From: Monarcha castaneiventris obscurior | Lineage: Eukaryota > Chordata > Aves > Passeriformes > Monarchidae | Direction of reading: 5' to 3' | DNA: 64,000 bases | NCBI GenBank assembly: GCA_026261815.1 | Contig: JAMPIT010000258.1 | Location: 16,386,501-16,450,500 of the forward strand | In this document: positions 1-14,500 of the stretch, piece after piece | How positions within the stretch are numbered: position 1 is the first letter of the stretch | Layout of the letters: every line of letters starts with the position of its first letter | Program-made: the position numbers and the translations under genes | The notes under the pieces: generated by a model | What the model was told of the DNA's origin: nothing | Seen by the model: only the letters and a program-made list of their open reading frames with translations | The model's database searches: none

Positions 1-2381
1 ATAATCTTCTACAAGTTATTGCAACTTCAGCAAAAAACTTTCCCATGGCATATACACCACAAAAGCAGACTGGCAGAGAATTCCACATACATTTTTATTT
101 CTCTTCGTGATTCACAGTACTTCCAGGGAGATTTAGAGATATCACAGTATATGAAAACTGACTTGGAACTACAGCCTACTACAATAACTGCAATGATTGT
201 AGGTTAAAAATAGTACCAAATACTTAGAATGAGTATATGGATCCTTCTCATACAGTTCTGCAAAACAGTATAAGAAATCTGAAAATTAAGTGGGAAACCT
301 CTTTAGATACTTTTCGGTTGCTTCTTGGAAGACATTACAGTAATCTTATAAGAAAAGACTTAACTCAAGAATTTAATAATTTAGAGAAAGAGAAGACCTT
401 TTGTCTTTCTATGTGTATTTGAACATCTTTGGGTCTGACTTAGGGAAAGCATCTTTTACCATCTCCCTGCTCCTTTGCAGAAGCTCTGCAGTCTGAGGAC
501 TGAAAACTCTCACATATTATTTCTGCTGCTAGAGCTGTTACCGTTTCTTTATAACTGAAGCTGAAGATTAACTCTTTTATCCTAATTCCTAAAATGGCAG
601 AAGGATTTCCACCAGTGAAGAGAATACCAGATATAAATAAGAGTTTTTCTCTTCATTTTCACCAATGCTTCTGAGCAAAAAATAAACAGGGGTGGAAATG
701 AAATTGAACAAGCAGTGGATGTCATAAATCCTGTATGGCATCTGATCATTATCCTGTCTGTCAGAACAAGCAAACAGAAACCAAACATACGATTCAGCAA
801 AGAGGGAGCATCATTATTGGACAAGAGTTGTAGAAATGCAGTAAGAATTCAACTGAATCATCAGTCTCAGTAAGGCCAAGTGTCAGTCAAAGAACAGTCA
901 CTCTTATAATGGAAATATAATTGATTAATATCAATATATTAAAATCAATCTATAATTGATTAATAAGGCTTTCTAAATATTCAAAAATAGCGTACTGAGA
1001 TAAGAGTTTAAAAATTAAGGATTTCTGAATAGGCTACATGGTGTCAGCAAGTTCCTATGAACTTAAACAATTCATTTAACTTCACAAAGAGAGTAAGCTT
1101 AGCAGCCATAGACATAGGTTAAGAATCACATCATAGTACAGGAGTCAATTCAGTGTTTGATTCAGGAAAAGAGTGAACTGTCAGAAGAATATTCAAAAGA
1201 AGCCTGTGAGGGGAACAAATGACACTTTGGAAGTTAGCAGTTCTTTGTAACATATGCTGCAACAGCTATGACAGTATAAGAAAAAAGCACCCAAAATTGG
1301 ACAGAGATGTCTGTATATACACCACTTATATTATTTAGAAACTAAACGTGACTTTATTCTACTGCATATACTGTACAGGAAAGGATTTGTCTACACTGCA
1401 AGTGCCATATTTATTCCACTCATCCGAACTCCACAGAAATGCTGAACACGAGGCAGATTCCTCAGATGACTGTGTTGACATGGGCACAGGTGTGGGGGAG
1501 TGGGAATGTGTTCCCAGCACTCTGCACTGTGCTGTGCACAGGCTAACAAGCCCTGTCCCTTGCTTTGAACCCACATGAATGAAGCATTACAGCCTCTGCA
1601 CTTGAGCAGGCAAGGCTGTCATGCACTGTACCCTATGGACCTTTGGATTCAGCCACTCTCTCATTTGCAGACCTCTGTACTACACTGTTCAGTGCAGAGC
1701 AGATGTGTCTCTAAAGAGGAAATACAGAGAATGCTGCAGTAAATTTTGAAAGGAGGAAGGTATGATAAGACCAGACATCAAAGCAAGAAGATACACTACT
1801 ACCTCAAACAAGTATGACTACATTTTTATAGCACAGAGGACTCAAAAATTTCTGATCTCCTTTTCAAATAATTATGACAAGCCTGTAGTTCCAGCCAGAA
1901 GTTCATTCAATAACAGGATACAGTGAAAGGAAGATGATCATTAGAAACTTTTGATCATTACGTGTATAAGAACCTCATGCACAATAAATTGATTTCTATT
2001 TCATGATTCCTATCCTTTTCAATGTGAATTAAAAGGTTTTCATGCATACAAGTAAGAGGACCTACAGTAACAGCTTCTTGGAAAGGAAGGCATAGCCTAG
2101 TCAGGGACACGCAATCATATCAGTGTGGAATATACCTGGGATACTAAGAGGAACGTTGAGGAATAAGAACCATTCTGAAATACTTTGAAAGCCTGAAGAA
2201 AATTACTAAACAGCTTACTTTTGTTATGGCAGACTCTTCTGACAACTGTGGTACTCAATTGTGGCAAATAAGTAATTAGGAGACCAATTATGTAAGCAGA
2301 CACCACAGAAATTAGCAGGCTAATTATGAGTTTCAATTCTCTGTCAAGATTACACTTTTATAATTTCTAACTAGCACCTAC
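1..2381 (-). other. HFM1 intron sequence, no exon recognised
   Basis: This AT-rich stretch lies 3' of the last HFM1 exon found. I looked on the minus strand for the expected next Sec63-domain segment (around ..VNAGLTSFKKIE.. in human) and did not find it. It is therefore probably intron. A 15-nt direct repeat (TATAATTGATTAATA) occurs at 916-930 and 951-965. Confidence 0.6.
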
Positions 2382-2513
2382 CAATTTTCTCCAATTGTTT
2401 AGACACATGAAGTGAATTTTCCCAAAGTCTGCACCTGAAACACTTTGCTAAAATCAAAGAGTTTAATAAAGCAGAAAAGTTGTTCTTAGACGATGCCAGA
2501 AAGTCAGATAACC
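2382..2513 (-). CDS. HFM1: HFM1 coding exon 24 (last one found in window)
   Basis: The exon encodes [20 protein letters not shown], then [20 protein letters not shown] and EKIG. It matches the human Sec63-like segment. The acceptor is TTTACAG and the donor is GTAGGT. It ends in phase 1. No following exon could be recognised in 1-2381. Confidence 0.93.
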
Positions 2514-5500
2514 CTGTAAAAAGAAGATTGACTTATATTAATAAATTACAATGGAGTTTATTAGTATATGTACCCAAAAAAAGGATTAAATTTTACCATA
2601 CATCTAGTAACTCTTAAGCCATTTCTAAATATTCTGCCAGTATCTTGCGTCAAAGTAAAGTCCTGAATAGGAATACATCCCAGCTGAGCCTGAATGAGAC
2701 TGGAAAAAGAATGGGTGTGATATATAAGCCATACTGTAAACATAGAACAACATGAAAGTTTTTAATGGGGAGGGGAAAGGAAATTCAGAATAGAAGCAAC
2801 AAAATACAATATCTGGTCCTCTGCAAAGTGACAGAAAATTTAGCAGGGACTTCAACAGCCATAAAATGACAGTTTTTCAATGAAAAATAAAAACTCAATG
2901 TAATATTTACCAGTTTACTTTCATTTCTCTTGTTTTTATCTTCCCCTCCATTGGAAACCTATGCATGAAAACATATATCTTTTCTACAATTCATTTCATT
3001 TATTGTTAAAAAGGTACTTTCAATTTTCAATGCATTTTTTTATACCTGATAGTTATTTTGTCTTTGTCTTTATTCAAAGTGTTCAGTATTTTCTTTTCAT
3101 TTGTTCTTAACTTCACATCCACAAATTCTGTGCAGTTGGAGATCATTGTAATCTGTAATAATCAGTTTTTTAGCAATTGTTTTAATTTGCCATTTTTCTA
3201 TCACTTCTTCTACCTTTTTTTAAAAAGAACACTTAAAAAAAAATTTATTGTCTCAACACTATGACCATGAAGACACAACCAATCAGTTCTTTCAATACTG
3301 ACCAACTTTCTTTCCTCTTCCTATAAAGGCTATTAGATAAGGAGAAAATTTTTCTATCAGCTTTTAGGTTACTATTTCAGTAGAGGTTATCTAAAATCAA
3401 CCACACACACGGCCAACACTTTATACAAGGCAAATACAAACAACTTTTGCTATCTGTTATATATTTCACCTTGCTTTCTTCACACTTTAATAACAAAGAG
3501 TCACAGGAGAACAGGTGTTCCATTTTTTCATGGCTAATCTGTTCTACCATGATGCCATGATGATTTTTGTCTTTTCTGTCATACCCCTGTTATACCTTTC
3601 TGCAACTTCTGTATTCTCGGTGCTTTTTTGCCTACATTCTTGGACTTGTTTGTTAAGCCAAGAGACTAAACATTTTAGAGGCTTCGTAGTTAGGGTGCCA
3701 GGGTGCCCAAACCCCAAGGTCCTCTCCAGAACACATTTTGTAAACTAAGATAGAACCATCCAGGGGAAGATTCCTTGGGAGGGGGGGCTCATTTGAGCCT
3801 CTCATTGGGGAATATTTGATAGATATGCTAATTAGTAAGACCTGGAATGTAAGATCAGAGCTAGGAGAGGGGGACTTTGGGGTGGTGATTGTGGGGTGCA
3901 CAGAGGTGTATTCGACCTGTTCGTGGTGCACCTAAGGATCCTTACAATAAATACCAAGGTAAAACCCTTTTCCCCTTCTAACCGTGTTCGCCTCTTGATT
4001 TTTAAGACCAGGAAAGGCATCACCATAGTATTTGCTTGAAAACAAAATGTCTTGTGATTCAGATAACAACCTGTTATCTGAAAGAGGAAAGTTGCTTAAA
4101 ACAGAAAGACAATTCCCTTCAAAATAAAACCCACTCTTGATGCAGCTGGTTTTTACAACAAAAAAAACCTACTAAACCACAAAACAGTTAAGTGTTTAAT
4201 ACATAAACAGAACAGCTTCAGTAACTTTGCATCTTCATAAGCAAGGTTAGTGAGGAGAGAAAGAGTTGGAAATCAAAAGATCTCAAAGTACAAAGCCTTA
4301 AAAATACTCCGTATAGAAATTAACTAGATGTATTCTTTTAACTTTATATAAATAAACCCTGAGATCTTTAAAATAAATAACACTTTACGCTTTTCTTAGA
4401 CTGCTTAAAAATAACTAACATAAGTAATTTTTTTTAAAAAGTCAAATTACCAATTCATTTAGAGTCTCAGTTCCCTTAATTGTGAAAAACTGCTTCACTG
4501 TATCGAATGCAATATAATACCATGCCATTAATCTTCCAGTCTCTGTAAAAGAAGAATATGCCTTAAAAAATAAATATGCCAAGTATATTTCAGTGAGTTT
4601 TTTAAGCCACAAAATGAATTAATTTTCTTATTACAGGCCTCTGTGAGATTTACCACCACTACTCAGTATGTTATTGCCCCCAGCTGTCTGATGGACATTA
4701 CTGACCTGATCACAGAGTGGCAGAAAGAACCATGTGCCAGTTACAGCTCTCTCCAATGGAGATTAAGTCACACTAACGTACCAGGCAAGGAACTGTGGTT
4801 GCTAAGAAGCCAACCACCTCTAGCAGAGGGCTGCAGAGAAGAGCAGGTATTGATAAAACCTGGACTTCATTGCACTGTGCCACAACCAACTATCCTGCCA
4901 CAATGTTCTGCAATCTTCTCCTAACCTGCAACAAATTTTCAGCAACAACAAGAGAAGATCTATTCATGAAACAAGATTAAGAGAATGAATGTCCATGAAC
5001 TGGTCAAGAAACTTGTCCATATATTCTACTCAAACAATCCCTCAGATTCTCCTCTCTACTACTTTATGCACTCTTATTAATGGGCCACAAGGATAGCTGA
5101 GACCCTTTGTAGTTCACTACCATCTCTACATCACTTCTGAAAATTAGTTTATTTGAAACAAGTGTTACCTGTTGGTTTGAAATTATTTGCTTCATCCATT
5201 CTGATCAAATCAAAAGATGATAAATAATTTAAGTTCTTCAGACACAGTTCTGTCAAAAATTTGAAAAATAGATGTTTTCTTCATGTACTAAAAATACCTT
5301 ATCTATCTGGTGTGAACCAGAAACATCACCATCGAATTGCAATGAATGTATACCCAAGTAATTCCACTGAACTCAAGTAAAGGTTTTAGAATATGATCCT
5401 GCTTTTATTAAAGTTGGTGGTTAACTTCTGCCTAGGGAAACTCACTCAATTGATACAGAACAAGCCCACTCTTTCTCAGGAAGGCAAAAGTTGCAGAGGA

Positions 5501-8500
5501 AAAGAAATTAGATGCTGGAATGTAGGTTGCCATATTCAATATTGAATGACAGATCAGAGAGCCCACAGCATTTATACAAAAGATTTCTGCTACAGAGTTA
5601 ACACCTAAATGGTTCAAATTTCAAATATCCATGAGTATTTATTAATCCTTCATTAGAAATTTTCATACTGTATCAGGTGCATTTGTATTTATTGCACTAA
5701 ACCTGTTGTGTCAGGTATCTGCATAATAATGACCTAAGTGCTTTCATTCTCTCTTTTTCAAGACCAAGGCAATATTCAGAATTTAAAAGTCAGTCAGAAC
5801 AGCACTCAAAGTGATTGTTCCCTTAGCAACCAGAAATCATTGACATTACACATGAAATGTATGAAAACAGAACTAACTATACACATTACTACAAAATATT
5901 TCATGTTGCAGGGAAGAGGAGCTAGTTCCTTCAAGAACTTTTAAAAAGAGGTTGTTTTTAACATTGGAACTTCAAGGAAATATAATCCACACTGAAAAAG
6001 CATTAATTGAATTCTTCTAGCACTATCTGTACAGGTGATTTTAAACCATGCCTTCTCCTCTAGAGGCTTATTGAGGTAGCACCATGCTTCATTCCCTCTA
6101 TTCCTTTCAACTATAGGGCAAGAATAGAAAAGTCCTGATGTAAAAGACAGGAAAAGATAGAAATCTACTGAAGGAGGCACATTTTCTTACTGGTAAGTAC
6201 TCCTTTTTTCACTGTCTGCAAGTCAGAGTCAATGTCTCCCATATTTGGAGACTTCAAGTGGTAGCAAATATACTACTATGTTCCTGAAGACAGGCCCTTG
6301 AAACCCTTACACAATGAGCAGCCTCAGCATCATTCCACCAAGCCCAGAATCACAAATTTTTCCTACACAATTATGTAAAAGATGAAAAAAATGTGTAAGT
6401 GGAGTCCAAGTACAAGCTTGACAAATTTCTGGCCATATATCTGTCCCTGTTTTCATGTACCAGGCCCTCCTCCAGATATTTTAGCTCCAAATGGTCTGGT
6501 TATGATGGACATGAGGACTTTCAATCAAGAGAGAAAACCGTATTTGTAGATCTGCAGAACTTGATAGCAAGTAATCTTTTATTAATATACTGATTTTTTA
6601 TCTACCAGAAAACTCACATTAAAATAAATTAACAAAACAAAACCACCTGAAGAGTTGTATGCTATTTCTGTATTTAAAGTTGAGAAGCACCAATTCCCAA
6701 ACTATTTTGTCAGCTGTACATTTTCTAATGGAATAGCAAATAGCTAAAATGCAGTATTTTTAAAAAAAGTCAATAACTGGGTTTTATTCAAGACTTAGCA
6801 AAAAAAGCCTCTTAAAATCATGCAATTTTAAACTGTTTCTGGACAAGGCAAAGATGTTTACATTTTACATCCTTTGTTTTCATTTATGAAGGGAAGATGA
6901 CAATTTCTGAAAAGGCCTTTTTTTGAAAGTATAGCAACAGAAATTAATGAAAGCAAGTGAGATCAATCAAAGGAAAATTAGAAAGAATGACAAACAATCA
7001 AAATTAAAGTGTTCTGCTCCATATTTCTGAGCATGTATATAGAGATGAGGTAGGTAAAGGCATGTAATAATTTTCCTCTATACAAGCAAAACTTCTCTAC
7101 CAGTTAAAATGTACTGAAAGTGTTTCAAAAATATTGATAACAAAATAAAATAACACATCATAGTAAATTACATTTGTCCTGCAAATGGATCTATTGAAAT
7201 TAATGGATATAGATAATAAACATGGGTGAATCTGCCCTAAATAGTAAAATCTTACTGAAAAAAGCTAAAAAGCCACTTACCTTGTAATTTTGCTTCAATT
7301 CCAGCTTTATCTAATCCAGATGAAAAACCTTAATGGAAAAAACAAAGTTTATTTTAACCTAATATTATTTTACATTTCCTTGTCAATGTCATTACCCATC
7401 GAAACCGATTTGCTGATTTTTAGGAGCCAGACAAATACCCCAAAGTGAAAAATGTGGGAATATTTATTATACTGCAAACAAGTCAGAAGTCTTACAGGGT
7501 GTAACTATCCAAGTATCAGTAAGAGGCTGTCAGAACAGACGTGCAAAGGTAAAAGCTGCAGACATTCCCCCATGTAAAATATCAGAGTCCTAAAAGTTGC
7601 AGAAATGTCAATAGCAACTTCACAGGTACAGTTTTCTGATTTTAGAATATAGGAGGCCACCTAAATTGTAACATCCACTCAAGTGTTAGATGTACTATGT
7701 TCCAATCCCCTCTATAAATCCTTATAAAAAATTGTCTCCAGCAAGTGCCCAATGACTTCAAAATCAGGTGTAGAGCAAGTGGGCAGGGACAAAGACATGG
7801 TCAGGGCTGGGAACTGAGATAATGTTCTGGACAAGACAAATTGAAGACACTGGAATTAAGATAACTGAATTTTTATTCTAGAAAAAACTGAAATTCTAGA
7901 CTTTTTTTTTCTTAGCAGATCACATACTCAGCAGTGAAAAATACATTACGGCTTGTTACTGCATTAATACATGGTCCAGCATATTAAGATCAAAATAAAT
8001 AGATTATGAAGCTGTAAATGGCTTCTTCATAGTTTTTAGATGTTATACCATGCTGAAATTCCCACTAATTTGGTTAAAGAACAACGTTACAGGCCACATT
8101 GCACATCTTGTTTTCATCATTTTATGAAATAACAGTTCATAAGAAAATGATAGAAACAAATAATATGGATCTAACACATCCTAGTGTCATAATTAGCTTA
8201 ATTAAGAAAATAAAGACAAACCATAATGAGTTGGATTTTTTAAGGCTCTAATGTACAAGAATGTTGATCGTATCCATTCCAAAGCTACAGTGACATCCGT
8301 GACAGTATGTAGCACTATTTCCGCATTTAAGTGTTCAACAAGGTGCCTGTGCAAGCTAGTGCAAAAAAACAAGAGTTAAGGACATTTACCTATTAGCAAT
8401 ACAGAAAGTGCTGAAACTATTTTTTTGGGAAGAAACAAAACCAAACGTTCACCAAAATAAGTGAAATCAATAGAAAACAGTAAAGATTATGTAAATAATC

Positions 8501-11500
8501 AAAAATGTCATTTTTTTTATTATGGCATGATGTCCAGCAAGCAAAAATAAACTGTTAATTATGAAGTTTCACATTCATTAGAAAACAAAGTTACATGCAT
8601 TTAAAAATTACAGCACAGATATTCTGTGCTGTTGATATTCTAAAGATATTTGAAAAATTAAATGTTAACAAAATCACATGAGTAAAATTTCCTATTTTAC
8701 CCTTTAATGTCTTAACTTTCCTACATATTTCTCTTGATAATCTTGATAATTAACAACAAATATAGGTCTCGTATTTTCCAGACTCTGTCATCTAGAAATT
8801 CAGAGACATGGTCTGCGTTCAATTCCTGCTTTTTGTCTTTGCAATACACACTATTCTAGTTTCTTCAGTTTTCCAGCAGGAATCTAAAACTATATATTTT
8901 TTTTGAGCTTAAGATGTTCTAAAGATTATTTTGGCTGATAAAACAAGAGACCGTTAACTCCTGAATTGCTTAGCTTTATTTTCCTTAATTCTTTCTTGAT
9001 TTCTTCTAAATAGACCAAAGAAACATCTCAAAACCCACCTGAAAAAAAACCCTTTCTGTAGAAACTATGAAGCTTTGGTATCTACAGTCTTATATTAAAA
9101 AAAAAAACTCGGTTACCTGCTCTCTATTATATCAGCACCATTTAACATCTGTATATATCTCTCCCTGGTACTGCAACGAGTCATAATAACTGCTGTAGCT
9201 GTAGTGTCAAACTGAAAAATAAAACCCCATATAAAAGCTGTCTTCTAGTTCTTAGAAAAAAAATCCAGTTGCATCACTTACCTGTTGAATCCATTAAAAC
9301 TCTTTTCTTAAAATCCTGTCTAAAATGGCTATTGTGTGCCAGCTTCCTACTTTCTTTCTAATCCCCATTCACTATGTAACCCAAATGTAATCTCCAGATC
9401 TTTTTCCACTGCAATGTGAAGCAGTAATTTTTGATGGACAATACAAAAGCAAACAGATTTCTTTCTCAACAGAAAACTTACTTAGGAGTAGTTTAAGTAT
9501 CATAACCCTTTAAAAACCAAATGTTGCAGTAAAATTCCCGGCATTGCACTTTCTTTGACAAAAACAGTTTCTACTAATATGCCTATAGATAACATCAATA
9601 CAATAAAACATTCACTTACCTGAGGCCTTCCAGCTCTCCCAATCATTTGCAGAATATCAGTTTCACTGTACTCTTGAAACACTCCTCCAACATAATGCAT
9701 TGTGGATTTTATAACCACCAGGTGTGCAGGTAGATTGACTCCCATAGCTAAGGTGCTAGTAGTAACTACATCAGATCAAAGTATATGAACACCATCAAAA
9801 TGTCTGGCAGACACTAAACAAGCAGCAAATAGGTGACTTAACTCTTGATGCCTAAGAGCATCAAGTTTCTAGTGGAATCAGTGGGCATTCTGCACCACAA
9901 AGAATTTGATGTAGATTACAGGTACTTGCATAACAATTTCTGATCATCAGCATTCGTTTGTTTTCAAGTTCTGTAGCAAATTACATACCAGATACTTCTA
10001 ATTAAACATTCCTTTATATTTGGAGATAATCCAGAATCTATCTGATCCACATTCAATATAACAGATACACAACAAAGAAAGATTATTCTTATTTCTTCGA
10101 GGGTATGTATTTGAATACAGCTATGACTTCATCTTGCTTAGTAGTGGTCAATATCTTTAAGATATAATTTTTTAAGTCATTAGTCATTAGCATTGATTAT
10201 ATCCATGGTACCAAACCAGAATCACCACCAATACTATCACAACACATTACCAATGTACACTCTCACATGGAAAACATCCATCAAGTGTGTGGCAAGTTAT
10301 CCTACACTCATGTTGTCTAATTCACTTTCTCTAAAGAATGTATGGGATGGCAAGAATTCAACACAGAAAGCCAGTCATATGGGCCAACTGATATTACTAT
10401 TCTGCTATGAAAATGAAGGATTAATGAAATTTCCAATAATTTTTTAAATTAAATGAAAATTAAAATTAGTAATTACATTATTTTTTCATATGACCATTGA
10501 AACAGGAAAGAAAAAAAAATCCATGAATCTTTTAGTGTTGTACATGAACCACACAGACAATTCCCCATAGGGTCTGGACCTTTTTCTACAGAAAAAGAAG
10601 GCCCAGATGAGATGAGATAATCACATCTCAGATCCCTTCTCATTTCGTTTAACAACAGAAGGAATATTTCTTAGGGACCTCCCCATAAGTCACAGCACCT
10701 TGCATGGGAGTTTGAAAATAGTATCCTGCCCACCTAAGACACGTAAATGTAGATGATTACCTTCAGGGAAGCCACAGTTGCAAAGGACACAGACAAAGAA
10801 AACATCTCAGGAATTCAGAGGAAAGCCACTCTAGCACAGAGCTCTACCTCAGGGGGAGGGCTCAATGGTGGGAAAAGGAAATGGACATGGCCAGACCTAT
10901 ATGGACATATGAGGGGGATGAACTCCATGTGTGGTGAAAAAAAGTTCTCTGGTCTTTAGTAACAGTGCATATGTAGACTCACAGGGTAAAAGTGCACGTG
11001 AAACACAAAAACACCTTTACCTGGATTTCACAAATTCCAAAGGTTAAGCAAACTATAGAACCATAAAATATTACCACTTCCAAACTGCCGTCTTCTCAGG
11101 ATACATAAATAACATTTTGGCTTTCAAAGTTAAATTTACTTACAAAGTACTGGCAAGTCTCCTGCAGTAAAAGCTCCTTCAATTATTTTTCTGTCTGACA
11201 TCTCCATACCCGCATGATGATAAGCCACACCAAACGTTAAAAGCTCTGATAATGAAATAATTATACACATCATTTAACTAAGTTTTCTCAAGAAAATATT
11301 CAAACACAGAGCAGAGAAGTACTAGGATATATTTACCTCTCAGTTTGGAGTCTTTCAGTGAATTTGCAAACCTCTGTAATCTATGCAACACACACAAATA
11401 AAAAAATAAAATTAAAAAATATACATTCTTTAGATATTTTCAACCACCACCTTTCCCATCTTTACAGAGGAACAGACTGACTCTCTGGGGCAGCTATTGT

Positions 11501-14500
11501 AGCCTTTCAAGCCTGGTCATCTTTCCAAGTCACAACCTTATCACGTAAGGCAAGTAAGATCACATTTGAGTTCCAAAGTCAGGAGGTAGCTTCTGCAGCT
11601 GCCATGACTAGGCAACCCTGAAGTAAATAATAATTCATATGGCTGTATTTATTAACAGTATCTGATAAAGCAAAGACATCTTACGGCTTAACTTAAAACA
11701 CTAGTAAAATCACATCCAATTCAACTATTCATATGCTTAATCTTTGCACTTCAAGGTCTCAGAGGTCTGTAAGAATTAGCATTTTTATGTTTAGAAAGCA
11801 GTTTTGAGAAACAACTTAATGTTTGTGAAAAGTATCCTAAAACTCTGAGAAGCAAATAAAACTTCCCAAGAGGAGTGCCAATTTACCAAAAAGAATGTCA
11901 ACTGCGATGATGATTTTGTTGCGCACTCCTCTGCTAGAAACTGTATTAGCTCGACAGCTTTCTTCACAGATACCACAGGTTTACTAAAATGTACAAACAC
12001 TTATTTCCAATTTAAATAGAAAAATACCTTTGTTTCTGTTCTATACTCAGTAGAAATTTAGCATCTTTTGCAAGAACAGAAGCAGCCTGCTGTACTCCTT
12101 TTCTTGTGGCACAAAACTATAAACAAAAGATATTTTTTTGAATCAACACTTTCAGGAAAGTAACTACTTCAAACATGATAAAAAGAAGCTGTTGTACCAC
12201 AAGTGCTGGTTTTCTTTCTGAGTATGTCTGTATAACGTTAGCTATCTTGTAGTTAAGAGTTAAGTCAAATTTGAATTCTGTCTGATTGTCACTGCAAGGA
12301 AAACCAAGAACAATTTTGCGTAGCTTCACTGGTCGTTGATCCTCATCTATTTTCAGGCATACAGCAGGCATCTTACTATCTGAAAGCCATTCTGCGATCT
12401 TTAAAAAAGAAGTAGAACAGAAAAGATAAATTTCTTTTTTTAATCATGCTCCTGTTCTAATAGGTCACAGAATAATTAATTAGCTTTTTTTAGGTGTAAA
12501 TTATTAACACATTTTTTGTAACTTAAAATCACAGGTGGGGTTCTGCTTTCTGCAGGACCAACATAATTTGGACTGACATCTCAAGTCTGTTGTGATTTGT
12601 ATGTAAGAGGCAAAAATCACAAACAGAAGTCTAGAACTGACACGTCCATACATGGCTGATAGTTCCATATGGCTGAAGGTAATCTTAGCAACATTATAAT
12701 AATTAGCAGCTGTCTCTTGGCTGTCTTCAGCTGACAGCTTAAAAATTACAATTTTGCTATCAATCTAAAATTGTTATTCCAGATACATTTTATAAAATAC
12801 AACTCCATTGATCAAAATACAGTTAAAATGTAACTCTTACATCTTGAGTATTTGGGATTGTTGCAGAAACAGCTACAAATCTCAAGGTAGGAACAGCGTC
12901 ATGATTCTCTAACAGACGCCAAAGAGAAGACTGAACAGTTTTCATCCGACTGACTACAACTTCCAAAGTTGCGCCACGGCTTTCATCCTTTATAACGTGC
13001 ACCTATCAGGAATTTTAAAAGACTCGTTAATACTTCTCCAGTGATGATCTGGACGTGTGCTAAATAAATGTAATATTTTCTAAGCTTCCTTTTATCTTCA
13101 CAAAACTGGTGCATAAACCCTCATTCATCTTCTTACCTCATCAATGAGAAATAGTCGCACAAGCTGGACTATAGAGTTGTCTCTCCACCTTCTAGTCATG
13201 CTATCCCACTTTTCCTTGGAGGAATAAACCAACACATCAAAACAACAGAAGCTGAAAGATGTTTTAAAGGCCAACATTTGCCACAACTATAGTACATGCA
13301 CACATGCCTAAACTTTAATACATCTTTAAACATAAACAACTAAACAAATTCAAGCTAATGCCATCTATGTTTCATCTGGCCCATTATTACATTACTAACT
13401 TTTGTTTATATGAACTGAGAATATGTACAGCAGCATGCAAACAAAAGGATCATAAAACTACTATGAATTACAAAAAAAAAGGAGCAGTCCCAGCATCATA
13501 CAAATACAAGACTGCTAATGTCTGTTTATTCTAAGTTCTTGTAAGAACTGGAATGAAACCTACAGGTGTAGTGATAATAATGTCAGCATGATGTATTTCA
13601 AATAAATCATCCATCAGTGTATCTCCTGTCAGTTCCTTGCAGGTGAGTCCTATAGGTCCAAATTTTTCTTTCCAATCATCAAAACGCTGACTGCATAGGG
13701 CTTTTATTGGAGCCACTAGAAACAACACCAAATAATGAAAATTAAATCCAGAAAACCAAATCTTCAACTGTTTTAAAAATGTATGCATTTAGTTTCTTCA
13801 GTAAGATGCCTTCTTGAGTTTAATTTCCCTAATTTTCAGCTTTGCTTCCAGAACCATAAAATCTGTAACTGGTGTTACTGTCCTTATTATCCTATTCCAC
13901 GTGCACAATCAGCATTGAGCTTTGGGCCCTAGTTCTTCCCATCAGTAAGCAGAAACAGAACCTTTTAATTAAGATTATTTATGCTGTCTCTTAATCCTGT
14001 ATCCTGTTGCGTTTGATTTTTTTTTTTGCAGTACCACATGGAAACAATCATTCAGCTACCAAAGGTTTTCTCGCAGATGGAAGAAACCACAGGAAATACA
14101 TCTTTTCTAATGGAAGATCATACAAATACCAACATTTTCCCAGTTAAGAATGATTTGAATACTCTGTATTCAGAGAGAAAAGAGGCTATATATGAGAAAC
14201 CATCCAAGAGCAAGAGACAGACTTCTATTTCTTCTGGTATTCTATCTAAATCAAATGTACAATTAAGCGTAGGGTCATACCAAGCAGCTAACACAGCAGG
14301 TAGCAGTGCTCATGCTGGTCCTCATGAACAGACTCCTAAAACAATCTACTCATATTTTTTTTTTTTTTCCTGAGGATACACAGTGTACTTTTGCAGATTT
14401 TTTTTTTTCCAGAAATCAGATGTAATTCTCAATAAGGACTGGTATTAACAACACACATAAGGCTATACTGGATGATTAATCTATATAGAAAATGCAATGA

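Noticed and set aside
2115..2336. Exon-like minus-strand segment with acceptor TTCTTCAG and donor GTATAT at about 2131-2193
   Set aside because: The peptide AFKVFQNGSYSS does not match the expected next part of HFM1.
4643..4980. Plus-strand frames of 93 and 61 codons in an HFM1 intron
   Set aside because: An acceptor-like TTACAG precedes them, but there is no recognisable domain, and chance ORFs of this size are common here.
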